Assembly: GCF_900113125.1 (NCBI RefSeq)
Contig: NZ_FOOG01000040.1
Location: 1 to 35,488 of the forward strand
DNA length: 35,488 nt
Origin: Halobacillus alkaliphilus
GTDB taxonomy: Bacteria > Bacillota > Bacilli > Bacillales > Halobacillaceae
Direction: 5' to 3'
Shown one piece after another: positions 15,948 to 23,449 of this stretch. The position numbers were made by a program, and so were the translations under genes. Below the pieces are notes generated by a model. It ran no database searches. It was not told where the DNA came from and worked only from the letters and a program-made list of their open reading frames with translations. The stretch's first letter is position 1. Every line of letters starts with the position of its first letter.

Positions 15948-18900
15948 GTGGAAAAAACAAACAATATTCCGCAGCCTAAATCCTATGGGCCACTCGGGAA
16001 TTTGCCGCTTATAAATAAAGAAAAGCCTATCCAGTCGTTTATGAAATTGGCTGATGAATTTGGTCCGCTCTATCAGTTCCAATTCCCTGGCCGTACTAGC
16101 AAATTTGTTTCAAGTGCACAGTTTGCTGCTGAGATTTGTGACGAATCCCGTTTTGATAAGAAGGTTGGTCCTGCTCTGCAAAAGGTCCGTGCTTTTGGAG
16201 GAGACGGTTTATTTACCAGTGAAACAGAAGAAAACAATTGGAAAAAAGCTCATAATATTTTATTGCCAAGTTTTAGTCAGCAGGCTATGAAAGGCTATCA
16301 TAATAAAATGGTTGATCTTGCTTCTCAGCTTATCCAAAAATGGGCTCGTCTAAATCCGAATGAAGAAGTTGAAGTTCCGGAGGACATGACACGCTTAACC
16401 CTTGATACAATAGGATTGTGTGGTTTTAATTACCGTTTCAACAGCTTTTACCGGGAGAGGTCTCATCCTTTTGTTGAAAAAATGGTGCATGCACTTGATG
16501 AGTCTATGAGCCAAACCCAGCGTTTTGAGATTCAGGATAAACTGATGATTCGTTCTAAAAGACAGTATAAAGAAGACATAGATTATATGTTCAACTTAGT
16601 TGATCAGTTAATTGCTGACCGGAAGGAGACGGGTGACCAAGGAGAAGATGATCTGCTTGCTCATATGTTGAAAGGGAAAGATCCGGAGACCGGAGAAGCT
16701 CTCGACGATGAAAACATCCGCTTCCAAATCATTACGTTTTTAATTGCCGGTCATGAAACAACGAGTGGTCTTCTATCTTTTGCCATTCATTATTTGATGA
16801 AAAATCCTGATAAGTTAAAGAAAGCTCAGGAAGAAGTAGATGAAGTAATTGGAGAAGATATACCATCCTATAAACAAGTGAAAAAGCTTAAATATGTACG
16901 AATGATTTTAAATGAAGCTTTACGATTATGGCCTACGGCTCCTGCATTTTCTGTTTATGCGAAAGAAAATACGACACTTGCCGGCCAATATGAAGTAGAA
17001 AAGGGAGAGACGTTTACACTACTTCTTCCTCAGCTCCACAGGGATACTAGCATATGGGGGGAAGATGTCGAGACATTCAAGCCCGAACGCTTTGAGGATC
17101 CGTCCCAAATTCCCCGCCATGCCTACAAACCGTTTGGTAATGGTCAGAGAGCCTGTATAGGACAGCAGTTCGCGCTTCATGAAGCTACTCTTGTACTTGG
17201 GATGGTTCTTCAGTACTTTGACTTGGAAGATCATATGAACTATCAGCTGGATGTCAAAGAAACATTAACAATGAAGCCGGAAGGGCTGACTATGCGTGTG
17301 AAATCAAGACGAGATGCGTCTTTAATGCAACCGGCCCCTGCTCAGAAAGAGATGGAAAAATCATCTCAAACGGAAGCGCAAAGCATTCCTGATGCTGATG
17401 CTCACCTCACCCCTTTACTTGTATTATATGGTTCTAATATGGGTACAGCAGAAGGGGTGGCAAGAGAACTTGCGCAGACTGGAAAAAACCAGGGTTTTGA
17501 TGTGAAGACTGCTCCATTAAATCAGTACACATCTGCTCTCCCTGCAGAAGGAGCAGTGCTGATAGTCTCGGCTTCTTATAATGGAAATCCGCCTGATAAT
17601 GCTGAGGCCTTTGTTCGTTGGCTCAAGGAAGCCAATGGAGAAGAAGCTAGAGGAGTAAGCTATGCTGTGTTTGGTTGTGGAGACCGAAATTGGGCCAGTA
17701 CGTATCAGCGAATCCCAACATTGATTGATGAGGAACTTCAAGGTCTGGGAGCGGAGCGCATTCTTGAACGAGAAGGCGGAGATGCGAGTGAAGATTTCGA
17801 AGGTGATTTAGAAAAATGGGAAGCAGCGTTATGGCCTGCGCTGGCAAATACGTTTAACCTGGAACTTGAAGAAGCCGATGACCCATCCAGTCATGTTTCA
17901 ATGGAGTTTGTCAGTGGTGTCACACAGACGCCTCTCGCCCGGACTCATCACGCCTTTACAGCTGTGGTGAATGAAAATCGAGAATTACAGGTGAGCAGTG
18001 AACGAAGTACTCGGCATCTGGAATTAAAGCTTCCTGAAGGTGTGAATTATCAGGAAGGGGATCATCTTGGGGTTCTTCCTCAAAATGGAACAGAGCTGGT
18101 GGAACGTGTCCTTCGGCGCTTTCAATTAAAGGGAGAAGAGTATGTAGTTCTAGGCGAAGATACAGGAAAAGCAACACATCTTCCTACTAGTCAGCCGATC
18201 AGTTTAAGAGAGCTCCTAACATCCTATGTTGAGCTGCAAGAGCCGGCAACCCGAAGCCAAATCCGGGACTTGGCTGCTCACAACCCTTGCCCTCCACACA
18301 AAATTGAGTTGGAGAAGCTTCTTGAGGATGAGACCTACAAAACTGAAATACTAGTTCATCGCATTACGATGCTGGATCTGATTGAAGATTATTTGTCATG
18401 TGAAGTTCCTTTTGAAAGATTCCTGGCTCTGCTTCCACCGCTTAAAGCTCGTTACTATTCAATTTCCAGCTCTCCTCGAAAACATAGTGAGGAGGCGAGT
18501 GTTACGGTAAGCGTAGTAAAAGATACAGCCTGGAGCGGAAGAGGAGAATTCAAAGGAACAGCGTCGAATTATCTGGCTAACCGTGACATTGGCGATAAGG
18601 TGGCTTGTTTTATTAACACACCTCAATCCAATTTCACCCTGCCTGAAAATCCGGAGACGCCGATGGTGTGGATTGGTCCAGGTACCGGTATTGCTCCATT
18701 CCGTGGGTTTATTCAAGCACGTGAGAACCTGCTGGAAGAGGGTCATAGTCTTGGAGAAGCGCATTTGTATTTCGGGTGCAGGCACCCAGAGAAGGACTTC
18801 TTATATAAGAGCGAGTTGGAAAATGCAGCAGATAAAGGACTTATTACCCTGCATACTGCTTTTTCAAGAATAGAAGGAAAAGGGAAAGTTTACGTTCAGG

Positions 18901-19121
18901 ATCGACTGTGGGAAGACGCCTCTACCGTTCTTTCGCTGCTAGAAAGCGGAGGCTGTTTGTACATTTGTGGTGATGGCAGTGATATGGCTCCCGCGGTCAT
19001 AGAAAAAATTATAAAAAGTTACCAACACAAACACGAGACGACTTATGAAAATGCAGTTGAATGGTTAGAGAATCTTGAATTAGAAGGGCGCCTTGCCAAA
19101 GATGTCTGGGCTGGCGCTTAA
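15948..19121 (+). CDS. Self-sufficient cytochrome P450/NADPH-P450 reductase fusion (CYP102A, BM3-like)
   Basis: A 1057-residue fusion, close in length to P450 BM3. The heme domain is residues 1 to about 465: the I-helix AGHETTSG near 266-273, ExxR in LNEALRLWP, and the heme-ligand loop [11 protein letters not shown] with Cys403. The FMN domain starts near 490 ([13 protein letters not shown]). The FAD/NADPH reductase follows, with [21 protein letters not shown] and YICGDGS near 1004. It hydroxylates medium- to long-chain fatty acids at subterminal positions using NADPH and O2. Arg49 and Phe89 match BM3 Arg47 and Phe87, but the residue matching Tyr51 is Phe53, so the carboxylate contact is altered. 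The start is GTG, with GAGGTG upstream. It is regulated by the adjacent TetR protein and cytosolic. Confidence 0.96.
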   Translation: MEKTNNIPQPKSYGPLGNLPLINKEKPIQSFMKLADEFGPLYQFQFPGRTSKFVSSAQFAAEICDESRFDKKVGPALQKVRAFGGDGLFTSETEENNWKKAHNILLPSFSQQAMKGYHNKMVDLASQLIQKWARLNPNEEVEVPEDMTRLTLDTIGLCGFNYRFNSFYRERSHPFVEKMVHALDESMSQTQRFEIQDKLMIRSKRQYKEDIDYMFNLVDQLIADRKETGDQGEDDLLAHMLKGKDPETGEALDDENIRFQIITFLIAGHETTSGLLSFAIHYLMKNPDKLKKAQEEVDEVIGEDIPSYKQVKKLKYVRMILNEALRLWPTAPAFSVYAKENTTLAGQYEVEKGETFTLLLPQLHRDTSIWGEDVETFKPERFEDPSQIPRHAYKPFGNGQRACIGQQFALHEATLVLGMVLQYFDLEDHMNYQLDVKETLTMKPEGLTMRVKSRRDASLMQPAPAQKEMEKSSQTEAQSIPDADAHLTPLLVLYGSNMGTAEGVARELAQTGKNQGFDVKTAPLNQYTSALPAEGAVLIVSASYNGNPPDNAEAFVRWLKEANGEEARGVSYAVFGCGDRNWASTYQRIPTLIDEELQGLGAERILEREGGDASEDFEGDLEKWEAALWPALANTFNLELEEADDPSSHVSMEFVSGVTQTPLARTHHAFTAVVNENRELQVSSERSTRHLELKLPEGVNYQEGDHLGVLPQNGTELVERVLRRFQLKGEEYVVLGEDTGKATHLPTSQPISLRELLTSYVELQEPATRSQIRDLAAHNPCPPHKIELEKLLEDETYKTEILVHRITMLDLIEDYLSCEVPFERFLALLPPLKARYYSISSSPRKHSEEASVTVSVVKDTAWSGRGEFKGTASNYLANRDIGDKVACFINTPQSNFTLPENPETPMVWIGPGTGIAPFRGFIQARENLLEEGHSLGEAHLYFGCRHPEKDFLYKSELENAADKGLITLHTAFSRIEGKGKVYVQDRLWEDASTVLSLLESGGCLYICGDGSDMAPAVIEKIIKSYQHKHETTYENAVEWLENLELEGRLAKDVWAGA

Positions 19122-19131
19122 TAAAAACGAA

Positions 19132-19173
19132 AAAACCCCCACTGGGCAGCCAACTGCCGGTGGGGATTTTTTT
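19132..19173 (+). terminator. Terminator of the P450 gene
   Basis: A GC-rich stem (CCCCACTGGGCAG with CTGCCGGTGGGG, one bulge) is followed by seven T's. Confidence 0.85.
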
Positions 19174-19204
19174 AAAATAGGGTCTGTTAAATACTTTGTT
19201 ACTT

Positions 19205-19400
19205 GTTACGGATAAGCTCCGGTTTGCGTTTAACACTCAGTTTCGAGATATTGGTTAAGCGGAAGGTCCCCCGGGGGGTGATTTCGCTTTCCGGCCCTGC
19301 ACGACGCAGGGTCTTCGACGTTGCCACACGTCGTGGCGTTCATAGTCGGATCTTTTACGTGCTGAGCTTTCTCAGGCTTATAGTAAGAACTAGTTGTATA
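19205..19400 (+). repeat. Dispersed intergenic repeat, internal copy
   Basis: From about 19256 to 19377 the sequence aligns with 35282-35403, sharing GATTTCGCTTTCCGGCCCTG, CACGACGCAGGGTC, TTCGACGTTGCCACA and GAGCTTcCTCAGGCTT with few changes. It has no coding potential: the overlapping frame has no ribosome binding site and is not conserved between copies. The element fills most of the 330-bp gap after the P450 gene. It is likely a non-autonomous or structural intergenic element of halophilic bacilli. Confidence 0.75.
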
Positions 19401-19503
19401 GAAGAAAAAGTTCCATCATTATTTAGTTGGCAAAAGCTCTTACGTGTAAGCGAGGGTCGTGCAGGGTATAACTAACCATAGATTATGTGGAAGAGGTGAT
19501 TGG

Positions 19504-19725
19504 GTGTTTTATTCAGTGACGTTACAAAAAATCATCTTTTTAACCGGGATCGGAGTAATTATTGGAGCCATAGTCGGTTTCACTTCCGTGCTCGGGTTTG
19601 ATTTGGATGGATCTGTTTTTGTTTTATCCATGTTTTTGAGTATTCTCAGCGTGTATGCAACAGCTATGTACGCAGAGCTCTATCATATCAGGGAAGCAAT
19701 TAATAAACAGAGAAAAGAGAAGTAA
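19504..19725 (+). CDS. Small membrane protein, two helices
   Basis: A 73-residue protein with two hydrophobic segments (about residues 8-28 and 34-54) and a basic tail (HIREAINKQRKEK). The GTG at 19504 is chosen because GAGGTG lies 5-6 bases upstream; a longer frame from 19459 runs back towards the repeat and has no site. I do not recognise the family. It converges with another small membrane protein gene (19762-19911), and both share one terminator. Confidence 0.6.
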   Translation: MFYSVTLQKIIFLTGIGVIIGAIVGFTSVLGFDLDGSVFVLSMFLSILSVYATAMYAELYHIREAINKQRKEK

Positions 19726-19732
19726 TAATGAA

Positions 19733-19760
19733 AAAGGCCGGTGCATAAGCACCGGCCTTT
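19733..19760. terminator. Bidirectional terminator between two small membrane protein genes
   Basis: A perfect 12-bp GC-rich stem (AAAGGCCGGTGC and its complement) with a 4-nt loop and A/T runs on both sides. Confidence 0.88.
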
Positions 19761-19761
19761 G

Positions 19762-19911
19762 TTAATCTATAAAGCTCCAAATTAAAAGTGCGGAATATAC
19801 CACGACAATGATAATCATAAGTATATAACTTTGTTTGTTCAGCGACTTAAAGATAATATAGAATGTAAGGAGAACAACCGCTATAATAAAGGTAGCATAT
19901 AATATTTCCAT
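19762..19911 (-). CDS. Small membrane protein, 49 residues
   Basis: Begins MEILYATFIIAVVLLTFYII, then a short polar turn (FKSLNKQS), then a second hydrophobic helix ending SFID. Two membrane segments with almost no soluble part. AAGGAG lies about 13 bases upstream, somewhat far but on the same strand, and a strong terminator follows the stop. No family is recognised. It is not toxin-like in layout: there is no antisense promoter or overlapping RNA signal as at 28.3 kb. Confidence 0.5.
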   Translation of the reverse strand: MEILYATFIIAVVLLTFYIIFKSLNKQSYILMIIIVVVYSALLIWSFID

Positions 19912-20041
19912 TCGCTGTATTCATCTCCTTAGAATTCAAAGAACTCTTTGATGATAGAGTGCAGGGTATTTTATAGTCTGTTCTATCTATCATAAATTCA
20001 GTTTCTTAATCTTTCAAGCAGTTCGCAGAGAGTGTTCAACC

Positions 20042-20067
20042 GTTTAAGTGGGTTTGTTTATGGGAAA
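20042..20067 (+). promoter_or_regulatory. Sigma-B-type promoter of the carotenoid operon
   Basis: GTTTAA (20042-20047), 14 bp, GGGAAA (20062-20067) matches the general-stress sigma-B consensus (GTTTAA, 12-14 bp, GGGWAW) at every position. The predicted start is near 20075, upstream of the short leader frame and the ICMT-family gene. In S. aureus the carotenoid operon is likewise sigma-B dependent. Confidence 0.7.
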
Positions 20068-20108
20068 TGCTAGAGGGTAGCAGCTATGAAAAAGAAGAGG
20101 GGGACAAG

Positions 20109-20153
20109 ATGGCTATGAAGAAGCTTTATCCCGGAAATAGTTCGGATACATGA
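20109..20153 (+). other. Possible 14-codon leader frame overlapping the ICMT-like start
   Basis: The frame encodes MAMKKLYPGNSSDT. Its ATG has a strong AGAGGGGG site 5 bases upstream, whereas the ICMT-like gene has none. Its stop TGA overlaps the next ATG (ATGA). This suggests translation of the methyltransferase by reinitiation. It could instead be chance. Confidence 0.4.
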
Positions 20154-20707
20154 GTACATTCGAAGCCATTTTTTTGCTGGTAACTGCCCTGTGGGTCGGT
20201 GAATTCCTCCTGTTCCAAAATCGTGGTTCTTCTAAAACTGAATATCTTGATCGCCAATCGTTCCCCCTTATTCTTATGACCGTTATATTGGCGGTAGCTT
20301 TATCACTCGTGATGCGCGAATGGAAAATAGGTATAATTCCCTCTGAAACTCTGTGGTGGTTTGGTTTATTTCTTTATACAAGCGGGGTTGCTTTACGCTA
20401 CTGGGGAATTATTCATTTAAAAGAGCAGTTTACCAGGGACGTCTCTGTAAAGAAAGGTGATCGTCTAGTAAGCAGTGGACCTTACCGAAAATTAAGGCAT
20501 CCTTTATATACAGGACTGTTCTTTATCATCGTTGGTTTTTGTCTGGGAGTGGGGAATTTGTGGACAGCTATTCTTTGTGGTGGATTGCTGGCAGCCGCTT
20601 TACTACATAGAATTCGCATTGAAGAAGCCATGTTAACGCAAGCTCATGGAGAGGTGTATCGAAGCTGGTGTCAAACAAGATATCGTTTGATTCCGTTTGT
20701 TTATTAA
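20150..20707 (+). CDS. Isoprenylcysteine carboxyl methyltransferase (ICMT)-family membrane methyltransferase
   Basis: A 185-residue protein with about five hydrophobic segments and the ICMT/PEMT C-terminal signature: GPYRKLRHPLYTG (110-122) and, near the end, RIRIEEAMLTQAHGEVYRSW...RLIPF. These motifs bind S-adenosylmethionine in integral-membrane methyltransferases that act on lipid-soluble carboxyl or amine groups. Bacteria lack prenylated CaaX proteins, so the substrate is something else. The gene is followed after 17 bp by a CrtP-like carotenoid oxidase, and the pair has a sigma-B-type promoter, so a carotenoid carboxylic acid is a plausible substrate (inference). The start at 20150 overlaps a short upstream frame. 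GTG or ATG alternatives inside would cut the first helix. Confidence 0.82.
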   Translation: MSTFEAIFLLVTALWVGEFLLFQNRGSSKTEYLDRQSFPLILMTVILAVALSLVMREWKIGIIPSETLWWFGLFLYTSGVALRYWGIIHLKEQFTRDVSVKKGDRLVSSGPYRKLRHPLYTGLFFIIVGFCLGVGNLWTAILCGGLLAAALLHRIRIEEAMLTQAHGEVYRSWCQTRYRLIPFVY

Positions 20708-20724
20708 ACGTGGAGGTGGAAGTG

Positions 20725-22230
20725 TTGAAACAGAAAACAGCGATTGTCGTAGGTGCAGGACTTGGTGGTATGTCTACTGCTATCCGTTTAAGCGGAGACG
20801 GATACAAGGTGAAATTAATTGAAAAGAACAGCAACCTGGGTGGAAAGTTAAACCGCAGGGAAGGAAAAGGCTTCACTTTTGACACGGGGCCTTCCATTTT
20901 AACAATGCCATGGGTTTTAGAACAGTTATTTGAGAGCGTACACCGTAAACTTGAGGATTATATAACAGTGGAGCGTGTGGAACCGCAATGGAGAACTTTT
21001 TTCGAGGATGGTACTCAGCTTGACGTCACAAGTGATCTGCCAAGCATGCTTGAGGAAATGGCAAAAGTGACGGATCGCCCTAATCGTAAGCTTACAGATT
21101 TCCTTTCTTATACACAGGATATGTATGAGTTATGTATGAAGAGTTTCTATAAGTATAGTATTCAAGACTTAAAAGATTTGAAAAGTCACCATAAACTTAG
21201 TGAACTTTTAAAGATGGATCCATTGAACACCGTGGCAAAGTCAACGCATAAACACTTCGATAACAAATACTTGGAGCAATTGTTCAATTTCTTTGTTATG
21301 TATGTAGGTTCCAACCCTTACTCTTCCCCAGCCATTTTGAATCAGCTGGTCTATGTGCAGCTGGGATTAGGCATTCACTATGTTAAGGGAGGAATGTATC
21401 AGATCGCAGAAGCCATGGGCCGATTGATGGATGAACTTCGCGTAGATATTCACCTGAACACTCCTGTCCAGCGTCTGGTAGTAGAAGGTGAGAAAGTAGT
21501 CGGAGTTGAAACGGAAGAAGGAGTCGTTCATGAAGCTGATGTAGTAGTATCAAACCTGGAGGCAATCCCTGCTTATCGCCGCTTGGCTCCGCAGACTTCC
21601 AAAGTGAAAAAAGAAACAAAAGCGCTTCAGAAGAAGTTTGATCCAACGGTCTCAGGGCTTGTCCTGCTTCTTGGAACTGATAAGAAATTCGACCAATTAA
21701 AGCACCATAATTTCTTCTTTTCCGAAGATCCTGAAAAAGAATTTAAACAGATATTTGATCAGGGCAAACCAGCAGATGATCCGACTATTTATATTGGAAT
21801 TTCTGCAAGGTCTGATGAAACACAGGCACCGGCGGGTAAAGACAACTTATTTGTATTAACCCACGTTCCCCCACTAACTGATGGAAAACGTAAGCCGATT
21901 GATTGGGATAAGTACCGGGAAAGAGTCATTGAGAAGCTTGAAAGAATGGGACTAACAGGTCTAAGTGATTCTATTGAATTTGAATATCGCTTTACTCCGG
22001 AGGATTTAGAGTCCCTATACGGACCTAATGGTGGATCTATTTACGGAATTGCTGCTGATCGGAAATCGAATGGCGGATTCAAAATTCCATCCAGAAGTCA
22101 GGTGTATGACGGACTATACTTTGCCGGCGGCTCTACCCACCCTGGAGGAGGGGTTCCAATGGTTACACTTTCAGGGCAGCTGACGGCTGACTTAATTAAA
22201 GAAGATGAAAAAAACGCTGTCAAACAATAG
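20725..22230 (+). CDS. FAD-dependent carotenoid oxidase/desaturase, CrtP (CrtNb)-like
   Basis: A 501-residue flavoprotein of the phytoene desaturase family. The dinucleotide-binding fold is at the N-terminus (VVGAGLGGMSTAIRL, then EKNSNLGGKLNR). It resembles staphylococcal CrtP (4,4'-diaponeurosporene oxidase) more than CrtN: FDTGPSILTMPWVLEQLF, EPQWRTFFEDGT, HHNFFFSEDP and DDPTIYIGIS align with CrtP, as does the C-terminal FAGGSTHPGGGVPMVTLSGQ FAD motif. It probably oxidises terminal methyl groups of a C30 carotenoid or desaturates it. The TTG start at 20725 follows GGAGG with 8 bases; GTG 20722 is an alternative. It is cotranscribed with the ICMT-like gene. No crtM or crtN lies in the window. 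Confidence 0.87.
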   Translation: MKQKTAIVVGAGLGGMSTAIRLSGDGYKVKLIEKNSNLGGKLNRREGKGFTFDTGPSILTMPWVLEQLFESVHRKLEDYITVERVEPQWRTFFEDGTQLDVTSDLPSMLEEMAKVTDRPNRKLTDFLSYTQDMYELCMKSFYKYSIQDLKDLKSHHKLSELLKMDPLNTVAKSTHKHFDNKYLEQLFNFFVMYVGSNPYSSPAILNQLVYVQLGLGIHYVKGGMYQIAEAMGRLMDELRVDIHLNTPVQRLVVEGEKVVGVETEEGVVHEADVVVSNLEAIPAYRRLAPQTSKVKKETKALQKKFDPTVSGLVLLLGTDKKFDQLKHHNFFFSEDPEKEFKQIFDQGKPADDPTIYIGISARSDETQAPAGKDNLFVLTHVPPLTDGKRKPIDWDKYRERVIEKLERMGLTGLSDSIEFEYRFTPEDLESLYGPNGGSIYGIAADRKSNGGFKIPSRSQVYDGLYFAGGSTHPGGGVPMVTLSGQLTADLIKEDEKNAVKQ

Positions 22231-22241
22231 TATGTTCAGGT

Positions 22242-22271
22242 AAAAGGCCGGCATTTTGCTGGCCTTTTTTT
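22242..22271 (+). terminator. Terminator of the carotenoid operon
   Basis: Stem AAAAGGCCGGC/GCTGGCCTTTT (one wobble), a 5-nt loop and a T run. Confidence 0.85.
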
Positions 22272-22361
22272 ACTGTTTAAGAACGGTAACCAGAGGGAAA
22301 TGTGACTGAATGTTGCTGAAATAATTTATAAGTGGAATGAATAGATGAAGGGGATTATTGA

Positions 22362-23354
22362 ATGAGTAATTGGCTAGTATTTGCACTATTTATCTTATCA
22401 GGAATAAGTACATTTTTTGTTGCCTCAAGACTATCCGTGTTTGGAGATGCTGTTAAAGAAAAAAGCCGGGCGTCATCAACATTTATGGGAGCTATTATCG
22501 GAATAGCTATATCATTGCCTGAACTGACCTCAAGCGTGACGGCTATCATTATTGATAGTCCTGATCTGGCTGTTGGAAATCTGATCGGAAGTAACCTTTT
22601 TAATATAATGGGTCTTGCTATCTTTGATATTGTTTATAGACGCTATCAAATTTTAACTCATGCTACTGTGGAGAGTAAGCTGTACGGCTGGCTGGTTATC
22701 CTAATGACGTTAATTGTCATGCTTGGATTAACTTTCACTTTACCAACGCACATTTTTCATATAAGTTATACGGCAATAGCCACTATTTTGATCTATTTTA
22801 TAGGATCAAAACTAATTAATGATCGCACAGAATATAAAGGGAGAAAAGTGAAGAGAGAAGATAAAAATAAAAAATACTCCGAATATACGTATAAGCAGGT
22901 ATTATTCCATTTTATTGTGTCTGCTGTATTAATTATGATTATAGGAAGTGTCCTGACGATCACCGCGGAAAGAATATCTGCTATTACAGGAATCGGTGCT
23001 TCTTTCATTGGAGCCTTCCTTGTTGCTATCAGCACATCGCTGCCTGATGCAGTCAGTGTGGGAACGGCCCTCAAGCTGAGAAATTTTAATTTAGGAATTA
23101 GTTCACTTCTTGGAAGTAATGCCTTTAATTTAATGATTTTAGCGATAACTGATCTCATGTACTTTAAAGGAAATCTTCTTCAAGGTACAAGTCCTGCCAA
23201 TATACTAACAGGGGCAGCATCAATTCTCTTTATCCTGTTGATAATCTTTAGTATTACCAGGAGGAAAGCAAAACCCTGGACCTACTTATGGCCTTCTTTC
23301 CTTATAATAGCAAGCTATTTTGTTACGACTTATTTTGTTTTCCAGATTAAATAA
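22362..23354 (+). CDS. Calcium/cation antiporter (CaCA) family membrane protein
   Basis: A 330-residue integral membrane protein with about ten helices in two inverted halves. Each half carries an alpha-repeat: GIAISLPELTSSVTA (47-61), followed by DLAVGNLIGSNLFNI, and AISTSLPDAVSVGTA (222-236), followed by NLGISSLLGSNAFNL. The acidic residues Glu53 and Asp229 are the expected ion ligands; Asp in place of Glu in the second repeat is a mild departure. Members exchange Ca2+ for Na+ or H+. A basic loop (about 157-172, KGRKVKREDKNKK) separates the halves. The gene is monocistronic with GGGG upstream of the ATG and has a double hairpin downstream. Confidence 0.9.
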   Translation: MSNWLVFALFILSGISTFFVASRLSVFGDAVKEKSRASSTFMGAIIGIAISLPELTSSVTAIIIDSPDLAVGNLIGSNLFNIMGLAIFDIVYRRYQILTHATVESKLYGWLVILMTLIVMLGLTFTLPTHIFHISYTAIATILIYFIGSKLINDRTEYKGRKVKREDKNKKYSEYTYKQVLFHFIVSAVLIMIIGSVLTITAERISAITGIGASFIGAFLVAISTSLPDAVSVGTALKLRNFNLGISSLLGSNAFNLMILAITDLMYFKGNLLQGTSPANILTGAASILFILLIIFSITRRKAKPWTYLWPSFLIIASYFVTTYFVFQIK

Positions 23355-23359
23355 AAAAA

Positions 23360-23423
23360 GCGGCCACGGAGCCGCTGTAAGCTGATCGAGAAACTTTAAG
23401 GTTTTTCGATCAGTATATTTTTT
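23360..23423 (+). terminator. Double hairpin terminator
   Basis: A short AGCGGC/GCCGCT stem is followed by a 13-bp stem (23381-23393 with 23400-23412, one wobble) and a T run. It lies between the exchanger gene and the convergent MMPL gene. Confidence 0.78.
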
Positions 23424-23449
23424 TACTGCAGAGGTGAAAACTGCTGGTT

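Noticed and set aside
19203-19475. 90-residue plus-strand reading frame
   Set aside because: It spans the dispersed repeat and the frame is not maintained in the copy at 35.3 kb.
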